Source: Fusarium oxysporum f. sp. lycopersici 4287
Taxonomy: Eukaryota > Ascomycota > Sordariomycetes > Hypocreales > Nectriaceae
DNA length: 64,000 nucleotides
Assembly (NCBI RefSeq): GCF_000149955.1
Contig: NC_030995.1
Coordinates: 1,798,001 to 1,862,000, forward strand
Reading direction: 5' to 3'
Of the stretch, positions 10,601 to 19,711 are shown in pieces. The number at the start of each line of letters is the position of its first letter. The first letter of the stretch is position 1. The translations under genes were made by a program, and so were the position numbers. The notes beneath the pieces are model-generated. The model saw only the letters and a list, made by a program, of their open reading frames with translations. It searched no databases and was not told the origin of the DNA.

Positions 10601-11089
10601 CAAAGGGGCTCTCTTTGTGTGAGAGCTGAATCTGTGGGCTGCAAAGGCTGCTTTTGGGAAGCTTTCTGACTGGTATTCGACGACATACTGGCCGTATAGG
10701 TCATGGATTGTGCATGCAATCGTTCGGTCGAGTCGTCGGAGGGTCGTTGGGTTACGCCTATTATCCCAATAGAAGCCTTTCTTTCGTAGTTGACGTAGGG
10801 AGACTAGGGTCGTAAGGAGCCGAGGGCAATAGGCTACATCTTCAAGCATTAGGACTCGAGTTCCTGTGAGCCTGATGGTCATGGTTCCGTAGCCTAAGAT
10901 GGGTAGTTTTCGGTCTCCTGCCCAGATGAAGTCGCCTGGAATAGCCTGCTGGAATCTCGCTAGTCTGTTGGCACTGTTTGTGATTGAGATAGTAGCTCCG
11001 GGGTCGAGGATCACGGAGTTCCGTAAGGGATAGTTATCCCTTTGGGCTGCAAAGGCGGTCTTGATTTCGGCGACTGGTCGGCCGTACAG
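7601..11089 (-). CDS. pol: Copia Pol polyprotein
   Basis: The open frame begins directly after the UGA that ends gag and stops at 7601; the first ATG inside it is at 11014. The protease region has LDPGAT where retropepsins usually have D-S/T-G. The integrase has an HHCC zinc region (H near HSRLGHPG, CDACGISK) and a D-D-E core (IDFHDY, IECDNE, GGAERSGG). The reverse transcriptase has YVDD in FFFYVDDVIIAY and the upstream block YDVVNAFVNAPID. RNase H carries VASDASFAD, TTEAELLAL and the C-terminal DIHNHWLR / DMIADGLTK blocks typical of copia. All catalytic residues seem present. Translation probably depends on read-through of the gag UGA, because the frame is continuous and the first ATG falls inside the protease. 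Confidence 0.93.
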   Translation of the reverse strand: MYGRPVAEIKTAFAAQRDNYPLRNSVILDPGATISITNSANRLARFQQAIPGDFIWAGDRKLPILGYGTMTIRLTGTRVLMLEDVAYCPRLLTTLVSLRQLRKKGFYWDNRRNPTTLRRLDRTIACTIHDLYGQYVVEYQSESFPKAAFAAHRFSSHTKRAPLTGEAIRWHSRLGHPGPQALEHLISASQGVRIRGPATVECDACGISKIKRQIRRAPRQSDQKAGERIAIDFHDYQEGIGGYTSQMLLTCRATGYIWDYYLTARTTEAVITAFKSFLSHLEVQHGLKVKVIECDNEITEIKPKIGDFLRNRAIIIEPSAPYTQAQNGGAERSGGVVKDKERAMRTGAKLPHQLWPEIGRTAVYLYNRTPNYASGWKTPYDQLHTASAKAAGIPQPKKQPDQTHLRAFGCKAYAMTSDAQQKVNRKMRLKPKGWIGFLVGYRSSNIYRIWIPTINRIVNTRDVIFNEDEGCNGDWESFKDELLEADLEEVAKFVQGSSLPEQDDNEQAEQVEDCIEVVLPTTTLADESSPITDETEDCIVATALENGLKQSEDSDILLTPPVTPLSALLAHSSRVLSDEGNKTVSWQAAFLAGTKSPLQTSIERKLRQGVKMHRNSLPPPPTKHQDLKHHPFGMLFQEAEESHLQSHKEMRSWTEIRKKDACAVDQQVLGCMWVYVYKFDKHGRFQKCKARLVVRGDQQAKGRLQETYAATLAGRSFRTLIAIAARFDLEMVQYDVVNAFVNAPIDQDIFMHMAPGYKKTATILKLNKALYGLRASPLLWQKELSKTLLELGYTQIPHEPCCFKKEGVLFFFYVDDVIIAYRKARKDKADELTRQLGSKYKLTGGDPVQWFLGMEVIRDRPARKIWLSQTAYIDKIANLANKGTSTVPMTQTELRPQTGLATPAELQRYQRKVGSILYIAVNTRPDIAFAASRLARFLVNPGQEHQDAADRVIHYLSHTRHRALRFGGPGGLTVASDASFADNTLDRKSSQAYTIRLFDGLIGWRASKQDTVTTSTTEAELLALAQAAKESLYVSRLLKELTVQMDDPTIRIDCDNTQTINLVTAEIATLKTKLRHVDIHNHWLRQEVQEGRIQVKYTKSTDMIADGLTKALPAGRWNRFLYQLGLEDIQERQQQSRKQEGIEARLQRIEDCLGNAGSTGTY

Positions 11090-12295
11090 TCATTGGTCTG
11101 AGTTTTCTTCCTTTGTTGGCTGCATCAAGGTTCTGTCTTTTGTGGTCCTGGCCTTCTTCCGAGTGAGGGCTTTTACCTTGGCCTCCAGGTCTGAGTCTTC
11201 CTCGAGAGCTTCTTTCACCTTCTTTTGGATCTTCTCTCGGGGCTTGAATCCCTTCCATGCCTGATTTGGAAAGACATAGAAGCATTTCGCAAGTTCGTGG
11301 GATAACCCACACGCCGGGCATTCCTGTCTCTTCTCAGGAGACCTCTGGCGTTTTCTTTCTCCCTTCTTCGAAAATGGGTACTGGCCTTCAATGATGCGGG
11401 CGTCCCCTTCATCATCCTGGGGGTCCTCCCCAGCATAGCTCGCAGAAAACGCACCGCGGGCCACTCGGCCCTTCGTGGCTTCTGCATCTTGGAGCTCATT
11501 TCGGAAGGCGTTCCCTACATCTCGGTATGAGAGGGCCCTATTTTGCAATAGAGTCTTTGAAGAGATTTTGTATGAGGCAGTCCAGCTGGGCAAGATGTGT
11601 GTGGTGACACTGAAGAAGTCCCAGGCCCATGCACTGTTGTGGAGCGTTTCAGGGACCTCTCGTTGTCGCCCTTTCGCCATTGCCTCTTCCCATTGATCTA
11701 GCCACTTGAATGCTGCTTGGCTGACCGTCTTTGGGGCAGTTCTTAGTAATGTAAGATACCTATTTCTGGCATCCTTCGTTTCATCTTCCTCGGTCCTTCC
11801 ACACCGGGCACGAAGGTTCCAGTGCCATTCGTATATTGATTCGTGTGACTGACAGCAGGTTTGAATCAAGCTTGGGGAGACCGTACGGATAACCCAGTCC
11901 TGAAGGGTTCCAAGAGCGTTTTTCTGTTTTTCGAAAACCTTCTCTTGTAGCTGATAAAAGGTTAAATCCTGCTGGAAGATCTTCTGGCCTTGGTCTGTAA
12001 GGTCAGAGATAGACCATGTTCCATTTGCCGTTTCCTGAATGTCGTCTGGGGCGCCGTCTTGAGATTCGGCAGTATGAGACCGGATTGTTCGTTGGGCTGT
12101 AGCGGTCTTCGTATATCTGCGTTTTCTTATATCCGGGATAGCTGGTTCGTCTCCGAGGAATGTCTTGCTTTTGAGGTGCTGCTGAAGACCAAGACGATGG
12201 GCCTGAAGGAGGAATTCATGCTCCCAGTTGAGGAAGTCCTCAGGCTTAGAGAGGGTAGCCGTAAGACCTTCCTTTTGGGGCTTGGATAGGGACAT
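11090..12295 (-). CDS. gag: Copia Gag protein
   Basis: 401 aa from the first ATG after the primer site to a UGA at 11090-11092. The body is helical and charged as in copia Gag. A CCHC-like zinc knuckle, CPACGLSHELAKC, lies near residue 330, followed by a basic Lys/Arg-rich tail. Gag forms the virus-like particle and packages the element RNA. The UGA sits in the context CAA-UGA-CUG and is in the same frame as pol. Confidence 0.9.
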   Translation of the reverse strand: MSLSKPQKEGLTATLSKPEDFLNWEHEFLLQAHRLGLQQHLKSKTFLGDEPAIPDIRKRRYTKTATAQRTIRSHTAESQDGAPDDIQETANGTWSISDLTDQGQKIFQQDLTFYQLQEKVFEKQKNALGTLQDWVIRTVSPSLIQTCCQSHESIYEWHWNLRARCGRTEEDETKDARNRYLTLLRTAPKTVSQAAFKWLDQWEEAMAKGRQREVPETLHNSAWAWDFFSVTTHILPSWTASYKISSKTLLQNRALSYRDVGNAFRNELQDAEATKGRVARGAFSASYAGEDPQDDEGDARIIEGQYPFSKKGERKRQRSPEKRQECPACGLSHELAKCFYVFPNQAWKGFKPREKIQKKVKEALEEDSDLEAKVKALTRKKARTTKDRTLMQPTKEENSDQ

Positions 12296-12356
12296 TATGT
12301 ATGAGAAAGAGGGTTCTTCAAGGTATTGAAAAATAAAAATAAAAATGGTTGAGGCA

Positions 12357-12370
12357 ATGAGACTCTTAAT
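12357..12370 (-). other. Primer-binding site matching half tRNA-Lys(CUU)
   Basis: Directly next to the 5' LTR, the plus strand reads ATGAGACTCTTAAT. This equals the 3' part of the anticodon arm (including anticodon CTT) of eukaryotic tRNA-Lys(CUU) as I know it. It suggests priming by a tRNA cut in its anticodon loop, as copia itself does with a half initiator tRNA-Met. Confidence 0.7.
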
Positions 12371-12576
12371 TGTCAGATATTAAGGTGAATCGTGTATATT
12401 TCTTGATTCTTTCGCAATCGAAGGACCATTGAGACCTTATATCTTTGACTGGTTCCTTCTAGGACTTGAGTCCTAGAAAGTCCTAGATGAAAGTCCTACG
12501 ATCTAAGTTTAGGGCGTCAAACTTTAATCCTGAACCTTAATCCTGAAGTTGAGGGTGAACCCTCCAACATTCAACA
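12371..12576 (-). repeat. 5' LTR of the copia element
   Basis: 206 bp with TG...CA termini on the element strand. Supplies promoter and, in the other copy, polyadenylation. Confidence 0.95.
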
Positions 12577-12581
12577 ATTTC
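12577..12581. repeat. Target-site duplication ATTTC (right copy)
   Basis: Matches 7377-7381. Confidence 0.9.
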
Positions 12582-13293
12582 ATGGCGAAGGGTATCACCA
12601 TGACTTGGGCATCTGAAAGACGAGTAATCCAGCCCCTACTTTTCATACATCTCAAGCGAAATTACATCCCGAAGAGAGCGGCTTAACAAGGTAATATTGT
12701 TCTTTCTCGATTATCTGTCACCTGAGGCTCTATGGGCTGTCGTCTTGTCCAAGTCAACCAACTCGGTGATATTAATCAGAAGAGATATGCCTCGGAGAGC
12801 AACAAAACTTCAGACGCTGGATCTAGGGATAAAAGTAACTAGGTAGTCGAAGAAACACCTAGGCTTTCAAAAGCTTATGATTTTCGTCGCTTAGAATCGA
12901 GGTCTCAAGTTTTACTTCCCTAAGTTATCGTTGACATGTCCGACTACCAAGGGTTTCTTTCAATGTCTATAAGTTACACTCTGAAGTCCAAAATACGAGA
13001 GAGGAAAAAAAGCAGTCGAGATGTTGATTTGGTGGGATCGACGATATCTTGTTGTTATGAGCCTCATTCAAGATCAAGAGGTTGGAGTTTGTGGGGAAGC
13101 TGTAAAATATGGGCCTCTCCATCGCCGAAAACAGGACCAAGAGATGTGCCATCTTCACATGGCAGCGGCCAAGATCCGAAATGAACACCACCATCAGGAA
13201 CAATTCGCGGCGTTGATAATATTACAATTGACTGAGTTTGGGCTTCTTAAGAGTAATTGAGTAATAGGTAAGCCGGACACTGTAAATGTTATC

Positions 13294-13300
13294 TGAGTCA
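13294..13300 (+). promoter_or_regulatory. Candidate CPC1/GCN4 site TGAGTCA
   Basis: TGAGTCA fits the TGA(C/G)TCA bZIP consensus that drives amino-acid biosynthesis genes. It lies about 950 bp before the ILV2 start. A second copy is at 13546-13552. A 7-mer can occur by chance, so this is a suggestion. Confidence 0.35.
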
Positions 13301-13545
13301 AGTACAATTCTGGGAATCCCTTCATGCCAGAAACAAGAGGCAAAAATCGGGAGTCAAAATGGCCCCGAATGCACAGATCCATCTCAAGCTAAGGCGGAAA
13401 GGGTAGTGGAGGATTAAGGGAGAGCTGCAGGACCAAGTTCCCCCCGCTCAACTCTTCCCCGACGTCAGAGCACTAATGTCACACACAGCTTACAGGGTCT
13501 GAGGATGAGATGGAGATAATGGCAAGCAGATTGTTTCCGTTGCAA

Positions 13546-13552
13546 TGAGTCA
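13546..13552 (+). promoter_or_regulatory. Candidate CPC1/GCN4 site TGAGTCA
   Basis: Second TGAGTCA, about 700 bp before the ILV2 start. Confidence 0.35.
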
Positions 13553-14253
13553 ATGCCCTCCAACGTCGGCAAATGTCATGGTCTGAGAAACGGTAGATAC
13601 AACGCCAGAATAACTGCCATAGTTCAAAACTGAGTCGATTTTGCGTTCCCTTGGTCCAGCTAACGCTGCTAGAGGCCCAGTTAGGCCGTTCTCGCAGCCA
13701 ATCCAGCCAATCTGAGGGTCTGGGTAGGTGGCGATATCGGCCATTCATCTAGACCCTGATTGGCTTAGCAGGCCACCATCAGGTCTGGACAACTGCGATG
13801 CCCCTGTAACCGTAATCCCACCTCGATTAGGCTGGGGGAGCATAAGGGTGACAAAATATATCTGACACGGGAGTCCACATTGCAGTACAAATTTGGCCTT
13901 CGCGTTTTAGACCTTTTTGACACCACCTAGGGGAGTCACCTATCGTCAACCCCACACTTGACCTTAGCCCCACCCCGGCCACCGGCCCTCCGATGAACAA
14001 TTGCTGAGGTGCTCGCTGTGATATTTTCCCCCGGGCTCGCCCTCGTTTCTCTGGCCTTTTTTAGCGGGCGAAACTCAAAACACTTTTTTCTCTTCTCGCC
14101 TCCAAACACTCTCGCGATCAGTTTTCTCCCCTGTCCCTCCCCTCCAGGTTTTCAATTGATCGTCGACTCTTGATCTCCAAACATCTTGCGCTTCTTGAGC
14201 CTCGTGGCTCCTCTCTAACTGCTCTCCCTCTCACCGAGCTCTTCACCTCCACA

Positions 14254-16590
14254 ATGCTCCGAACTCGCCAGGCCGCAAAGGCCATCCGGGCCGTCGCCAA
14301 TGCCCGATCTTTCACCACCACATCAGCCGTTGCTTCCGTTCACACTTCAAAGAAGGTCGCCAGTACCAGGAATCAATCTACTGCTGCTGCGTAAGTTGAC
14401 ACTTTTGGTGGCGGTTGTGCGTTGCCCCGCGTCTGGTACCTGACATTGGGGCAAAATTCCCACGCGCGCGCTTTACAAAAAGTAATTGGAGACAACAAAT
14501 GCTAATACATACAATTGTAGACCTGCACGCGATATCCCTAGCCCAGGGTTTAATGTCGAGAAGAACCAGAACAATGTCCAGCCTCTGGTCAACCCCCGGA
14601 AAAACGACATGGATGAGTCGTATGCAACCTTCCAAGCTCAATGTGATGACATATTCTGACAAACGATTGGCAGTTTCATTGGAAAGACTGGTGGTGAAAT
14701 CTTCCACGAGATGATGCTCCGACATGGCGTGAAACACATCTGTACGTCCGCCGTCTTACATGCCGCAAATAATGCTGATTCAATATAGTTGGATACCCTG
14801 GCGGTGCCATTCTCCCCGTTTTCGATGCCATCTACAACTCAAAGCACTTCGATTTTATCCTCCCTCGCCACGAGCAAGGTGCTGGCCACATGGCTGAGGG
14901 TTATGCCCGAGCTTCTGGCAAGCCCGGTGTTGTTCTCGTCACATCTGGTCCCGGTGCTACAAATGTCATCACACCTATGCAGGATGCTCTGTCTGACGGT
15001 ACACCCATGGTTGTCTTCACCGGTCAGGTCGTGACAACTGCCATTGGCAGTGATGCTTTCCAAGAGGCTGATGTTGTCGGTATCTCTCGCGCATGCACCA
15101 AGTGGAACGTTATGGTCAAGAACGTTGCCGAACTTCCTCGACGCATCAACGAAGCTTTCGAGATCGCCACCAGCGGTCGCCCCGGTCCCGTCCTCGTCGA
15201 TCTTCCCAAGGATGTCACTGCCGGTGTCCTACGGAGAGCTATCCCTACCGAGACTGCTCTGCCTTCTCTGCCTAGTGCCGCTTCCCGCGCTGCTATGGAT
15301 GTGACCAAGAAGCAGCTCGAGGGAGCCCTCCAGCGTGTCGGCAACCTCGTCAACAAGGCCAAGAAGCCCATCATTTATGCTGGTCAGGGTATCATTCTTT
15401 CCGAGGGTGGTCCCGAGATCCTCAAGGAGCTCGCTGACAAGTCCTCCATCCCCGTTACCACTACTCTTCAAGGTCTAGGTGCCTACGACGAACTCGACGA
15501 GAAGTCCCTGCACATGCTTGGTATGCACGGTTCTGCTTACGCCAACATGGCCATGCAGGAAGCCGATCTTATCATCGCTCTCGGTGCCCGATTCGACGAC
15601 CGTGTTACTCTAAGCATTGCTAAGTTCGCCCCAGGTGCCAAGGCCGCTGCTGCTGAGGGCCGTGGTGGTATTGTCCACTTTGAGATTATGCCCAAGAACA
15701 TTAACAAGGTCGTTCAGGCAACCGAGGCCATCGAGGGTGATGTCGCCGCCAACCTGAAGGAACTCCTGCCTCTGGTTGAGTCCAAGACCATGGAGGACCG
15801 CAAGGAGTGGTTCAACAAGATCAACGAGTGGAAGAAGAAGTGGCCCCTGACCGACTACGAGCGTGCCGAGCGCTCCGGTCTCATCAAGCCCCAGACTCTG
15901 ATTGAGGAGCTCAGCAACCTTGTTGCGGACCGCAAGGACAAGACCTACATCGCCACTGGTGTCGGTCAACATCAAATGTGGACTGCTCAGCACTTCCGAT
16001 GGAGACACCCTAGATCCATGATCACCTCTGGTGGTCTTGGCACCATGGGATACGGTCTACCTGCTGCCATTGGTGCCAAGGTTGCCCAGCCTGATGCTCT
16101 TGTTATCGACATCGACGGTGACGCTTCCTTCAACATGACCCTGACTGAGCTTTCCACTGCTGCTCAGTTCAACATTGGCGTCAAGGTCATTGTTCTTAAC
16201 AATGAGGAGCAGGGTATGGTAACACAATGGCAGAACATCTTCTATGAGGATCGATATGCCCATACTCACCAGAGCAACCCCGACTTCATCAAGCTCGCCG
16301 AGGCCATGCGCGTCCAAAACCGACGTGTCTCTAAACCCGAGGACGTTGTCGATGCCCTGAAGTGGCTTATCAACACTGACGGCCCTGCTCTGCTGGAGGT
16401 CGTCACCGACAAGAAGGTCCCTGTCCTGCCCATGGTGCCCGTCGGTTCCGGTCTACATGAGTTCCTCGTCTTTGACGGAGGTAAGTTACACGCTCTCACA
16501 AAGTACAAGCAAATGCTGACCCCTATTTTAGCCAAGGACAAGAAGAGACGTGAGCTGATGAGAGAGCGTACCTGCGGTCTGCATGGCTAA
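14254..16590 (+). CDS. ILV2: Acetolactate synthase catalytic subunit, mitochondrial
   Basis: Five exons (14254-14390, 14521-14619, 14674-14741, 14789-16480, 16532-16590) give 684 aa, the family's usual fungal length. The enzyme condenses two pyruvates, or pyruvate plus 2-oxobutyrate, in valine/leucine/isoleucine synthesis, using thiamine diphosphate, FAD and Mg2+. The N-terminus is Arg/Ala/Ser/Thr-rich, as for mitochondrial import. Seen motifs: GYPGGAILPVFDAI, the catalytic glutamate in PRHEQGAGHMAEGYAR, GARFDDRVT, and the diphosphate-binding DIDGDASFNMT. Intron 4 is a multiple of three with no stop, so retention would only insert 17 residues near the C-terminus. At the classic herbicide-contact proline (GQVP in yeast and plants, from memory) this protein has valine (Val183, GQVVTTAIG). 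The contact tryptophan (Trp582, VTQWQ) is kept. Confidence 0.96.
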
Positions 16591-19500
16591 GCTTGAACCC
16601 CAGCTTAACTACGAACCGCAACCAATCTGATACCATCTATTCCATCGTGTCCTTTTTCTTAACTTTCTTGATTCCATCTACATGCGGAGTTTTATGTTTA
16701 CTGGGGTTTGCCGGCGGGCAAAAGTACCTTTTGGGGTCTACGACGATCAGCGCCTGAGAGACCAACAAAAAAGCTGGAGGCTGGATTGCATTGAGTGTGA
16801 GAGGAGGGACTTGTTCGTGTGTAGGATCAATGTGCACATGATGCGCGCGAGGACGCGTGAAAAATTGAGGATGACGAGTTACGCCGAGGGCGTTTTTATA
16901 TACCACCACATAATGAATGTCGTTGTGATGATACCTGAGCTACTGCGCCTTGGATCTTGTGTGTTTTTGTTGAATGTGTGACGCTTCTTGTGGAGGCTAT
17001 CAATCGCCACGTCTTTTGACAGCTCGAACAGAACGGTTGTCGAATATACTCGGCTCCCAGTGGGGAGGGAAAGGTTGACGGATGTGGCAAAAAGCACGTC
17101 TCCTCTCCTGAAGCCTTATTGAAGAGCACAACTTTTGAGGACCTTATGATCCCACTCCAACCGCACTTGAATTACACAAGAACTATAGGCAATTGTAAAC
17201 TAGATGCCCGATAATGGATGTATAAAGAAGAGATGTCGCGCATCAACACATTGTCATGTGTTTGCTTGTCCCCAATTACCAAGCCCGGCGTTTGGAAGCT
17301 GACGGCCCCGGCTACTCAGCATGGCAGCTTCATCTTCGTTGCGATTACTTAGACGAGCAATTCTCTTATCCTCTTAAGCGTGTAAATGGTCAGATCGGTG
17401 AATTATAGTTGAAGATCCGCTTTGGTGGTGATGAACTTCAATCTGAGTCGAGCTTGTGAGGGCGGGGGCTGCGATTGGAGACAACTTTGAAGCTTGCCGT
17501 CCACTTCTGAGACTGGGTTTAGAGCATGTATTCTCTACCGAGAATTAGAATCATTGTTTTTATTACAAAACATGTTTGTATTTCTTAAAGTCGCCTCAAT
17601 AGATGCCTGCATTGTGAGTGAGTGTTTCTGTAGAACTTTGTAGGAGATGCCCTCAGCCAATAGACTTGGCTCAAGTTTAAACTAAAACTTAAATTGACCC
17701 ATTCACATAGGCTGTAGTAAAATAAACTCTGATGAACGAAAATCACGAAATGTTGTCTTGAAGAGTGGATCCACTCAAATGAAGGCATATGTTCATGCCT
17801 TTCCAGCCCACTGCTTCTTCCTCTCTCCCCTCATCCAATGTCGCGAAGGGCCGCACAGAATGAGCAGGCGTAGAGGACTGAGACTACTCGATCAGCCCAG
17901 TGACTGTGGGCGACGTTGAAGGAATATTGCAGCTAACCAGCACCATTCAACAAATTTATAGACCGAGAGGTTGAATGGGCAGTGTAAGTCTCCTAGTTCT
18001 ACAACTCTTCGCTGAAAGCACGTCACTCATGAAAATTTCACGCAACAGATTCAAGAGGGATGCTAAACTGGCACTGGGGGAATATTTAGTACACAGGCAA
18101 TGATGGACAGTCTTCAATGGAGTTTCACCAAACACATTTGGACATTCTACGGAATTAACTGAGCCAGGATATGGCGGCATACATTGGATTCAACGTTCAC
18201 GATTGAAGTGGACTTCGCAGTACATCTCGGGGGAAATGTCTCAGCTGGGTTACACCCAGAGGGGGGAAGAGCCGGAAAGTCCCTATGTCACCAAATGAGC
18301 AGGCTATTTAGCCAGTCACTATTGCCGGCATATATGGCTGTCGTGATCAACCGACGCTGACGGGACAACCTGAATTGTTCTTGCCCATAGATAGGTACGG
18401 TAGCAGCCATTGAATGGACTGTCCGTCGACCAAGGGCGTGTGAGACGGTGATGATCATCGACCAAGGTCAACAATCTGAGTCTCAAGGGGATACATGAAG
18501 GGAAAATACATGAAGCGATAGCGCTGAGTGCAAAGGAACAAAAGTACAAGAAGGGTAAACACATGAGAACGCTGAGGGTACAAGACTGCGGTTAACAAGA
18601 AACGATGACGCTGAATAAAAAGACAGTACAAGAAGGGCAAGTACATGAGAGCGCTGGGGAGCACAAGACTGGGCTAGACATGAATGAGTGATGATGAAGA
18701 AGAAAAGAAGAAGAGAAGACTCGGGGACTGAGGGGACGGAGTTTTATGGTCGGTCACGAAGACGTCGAGAAGGAAGGAGCGTGAGTGGGCAGGTTGGCGG
18801 ATGTGCTGGCCCAGGGGGAAAGGATCGAGGCTGTCTCCTTCCCGTCACGACCGCAGGGAGCCTGGGCAGTGAGGCACCAAGCATTTGCGGCTGTGGAAGA
18901 CGGCGAGGCGAGAGGCAATTGTCTGGCCCCTGAAGAGACAGGATAAATGGTGATATTAACTTAAGACACTATCAATAACTACTAAACGTGCTTGGTTTGC
19001 GACATAAGCCGGCCACTTCCAACGACCTGGGTGCGATAGAACGTACACCACTACTAGGGACTAACATAACATTGACTATCCTGTCAAAAAGAGCCAGATA
19101 TGGTTGTAACTAAGAGATAGCAGAAGATCTCACGAGTAGACAAGCCGATACAGGCAACTCGAGTATCTCTGCAACACCAATTGGGACCCAAGGTGGAGGG
19201 CACTGAGATGGACCCCAGGGACTTATCTAGGGAGAAACACCACCATAACTGATACGGAAAGAGAGAGAACTTTTCCATTGTAGTAGTCTGAAGAGCCTCA
19301 CTTGGAGATTACTTATGCACACATGCCTGTGGGCTCCCGTACACAGTGTTCATCATCGGATGCCTCCCCAGGATTGCATTACAACTTCACACCCTGTATC
19401 TGAGCGCATCAAAAGACTCAGGTGACGACACAAGTACAAGTCCATCATATCCCATATTTGACTACCCATAATTTGGGCTTTAGCCTAAGGATCATTGGGT

Positions 19501-19711
19501 CCCTTCGTGTGACTCGTATGTCAAACAGTAGGTCACGTCTGCAGACTGTAGTCTAAAGACAACACAATGTTCAATTTGATACGTGATATGTGAGCATTAG
19601 AGTAGCTACTCAAAGTGAGAAACTACCTCAAGAAAGACAAGCTCCTACAAAACTCCCCATATAGAGCTCAAACTGCAAGATAACCCCCCCCCCACCAACG
19701 TGATATCTACC
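16591..19711. other. Long intergenic region
   Basis: 3' flank of ILV2 and about 3 kb with no convincing gene on either strand. It contains the imperfect tandem repeat at 18480-18670. Confidence 0.5.
18480..18670. repeat. Imperfect tandem repeat, unit about 80 bp
   Basis: Two clear copies begin AGTACAAGAAGGGTAAACAC (near 18542) and AGTACAAGAAGGGCAAGTAC (near 18625). Both continue ATGAGA(A/G)CGCTG, then GTACAAGACTG / GCACAAGACTG. A shorter degenerate third copy starts near 18490. Confidence 0.6.

Larger units (their letters stand above)
7382..12576 (-). mobile_element. Complete Ty1/copia LTR retrotransposon
   Basis: 5195 bp on the minus strand: 5' LTR 12371-12576, primer site 12357-12370, gag, pol, polypurine tract, 3' LTR 7382-7587. 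Pol order is protease, integrase, reverse transcriptase, RNase H, which defines Ty1/copia (Ty3 has integrase last). The LTRs start TG and end CA, look identical by eye, and the target duplication is perfect. No stop or frameshift breaks gag or pol apart from the single UGA between them. This all points to a recent and possibly active insertion. Its freedom from C-to-T decay contrasts with the decayed genes at 48-58 kb. Confidence 0.95.
12582..14253. other. ILV2 upstream region
   Basis: No gene seen. About 14030-14250 is pyrimidine-rich, as fungal core promoters and leaders usually are. Two candidate activator sites are listed separately. Confidence 0.5.

Noticed and set aside
11034..11321. 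Short minus-strand frame between gag and pol
   Set aside because: It lies in another frame; the gag-UGA-pol frame is continuous and carries the protease.
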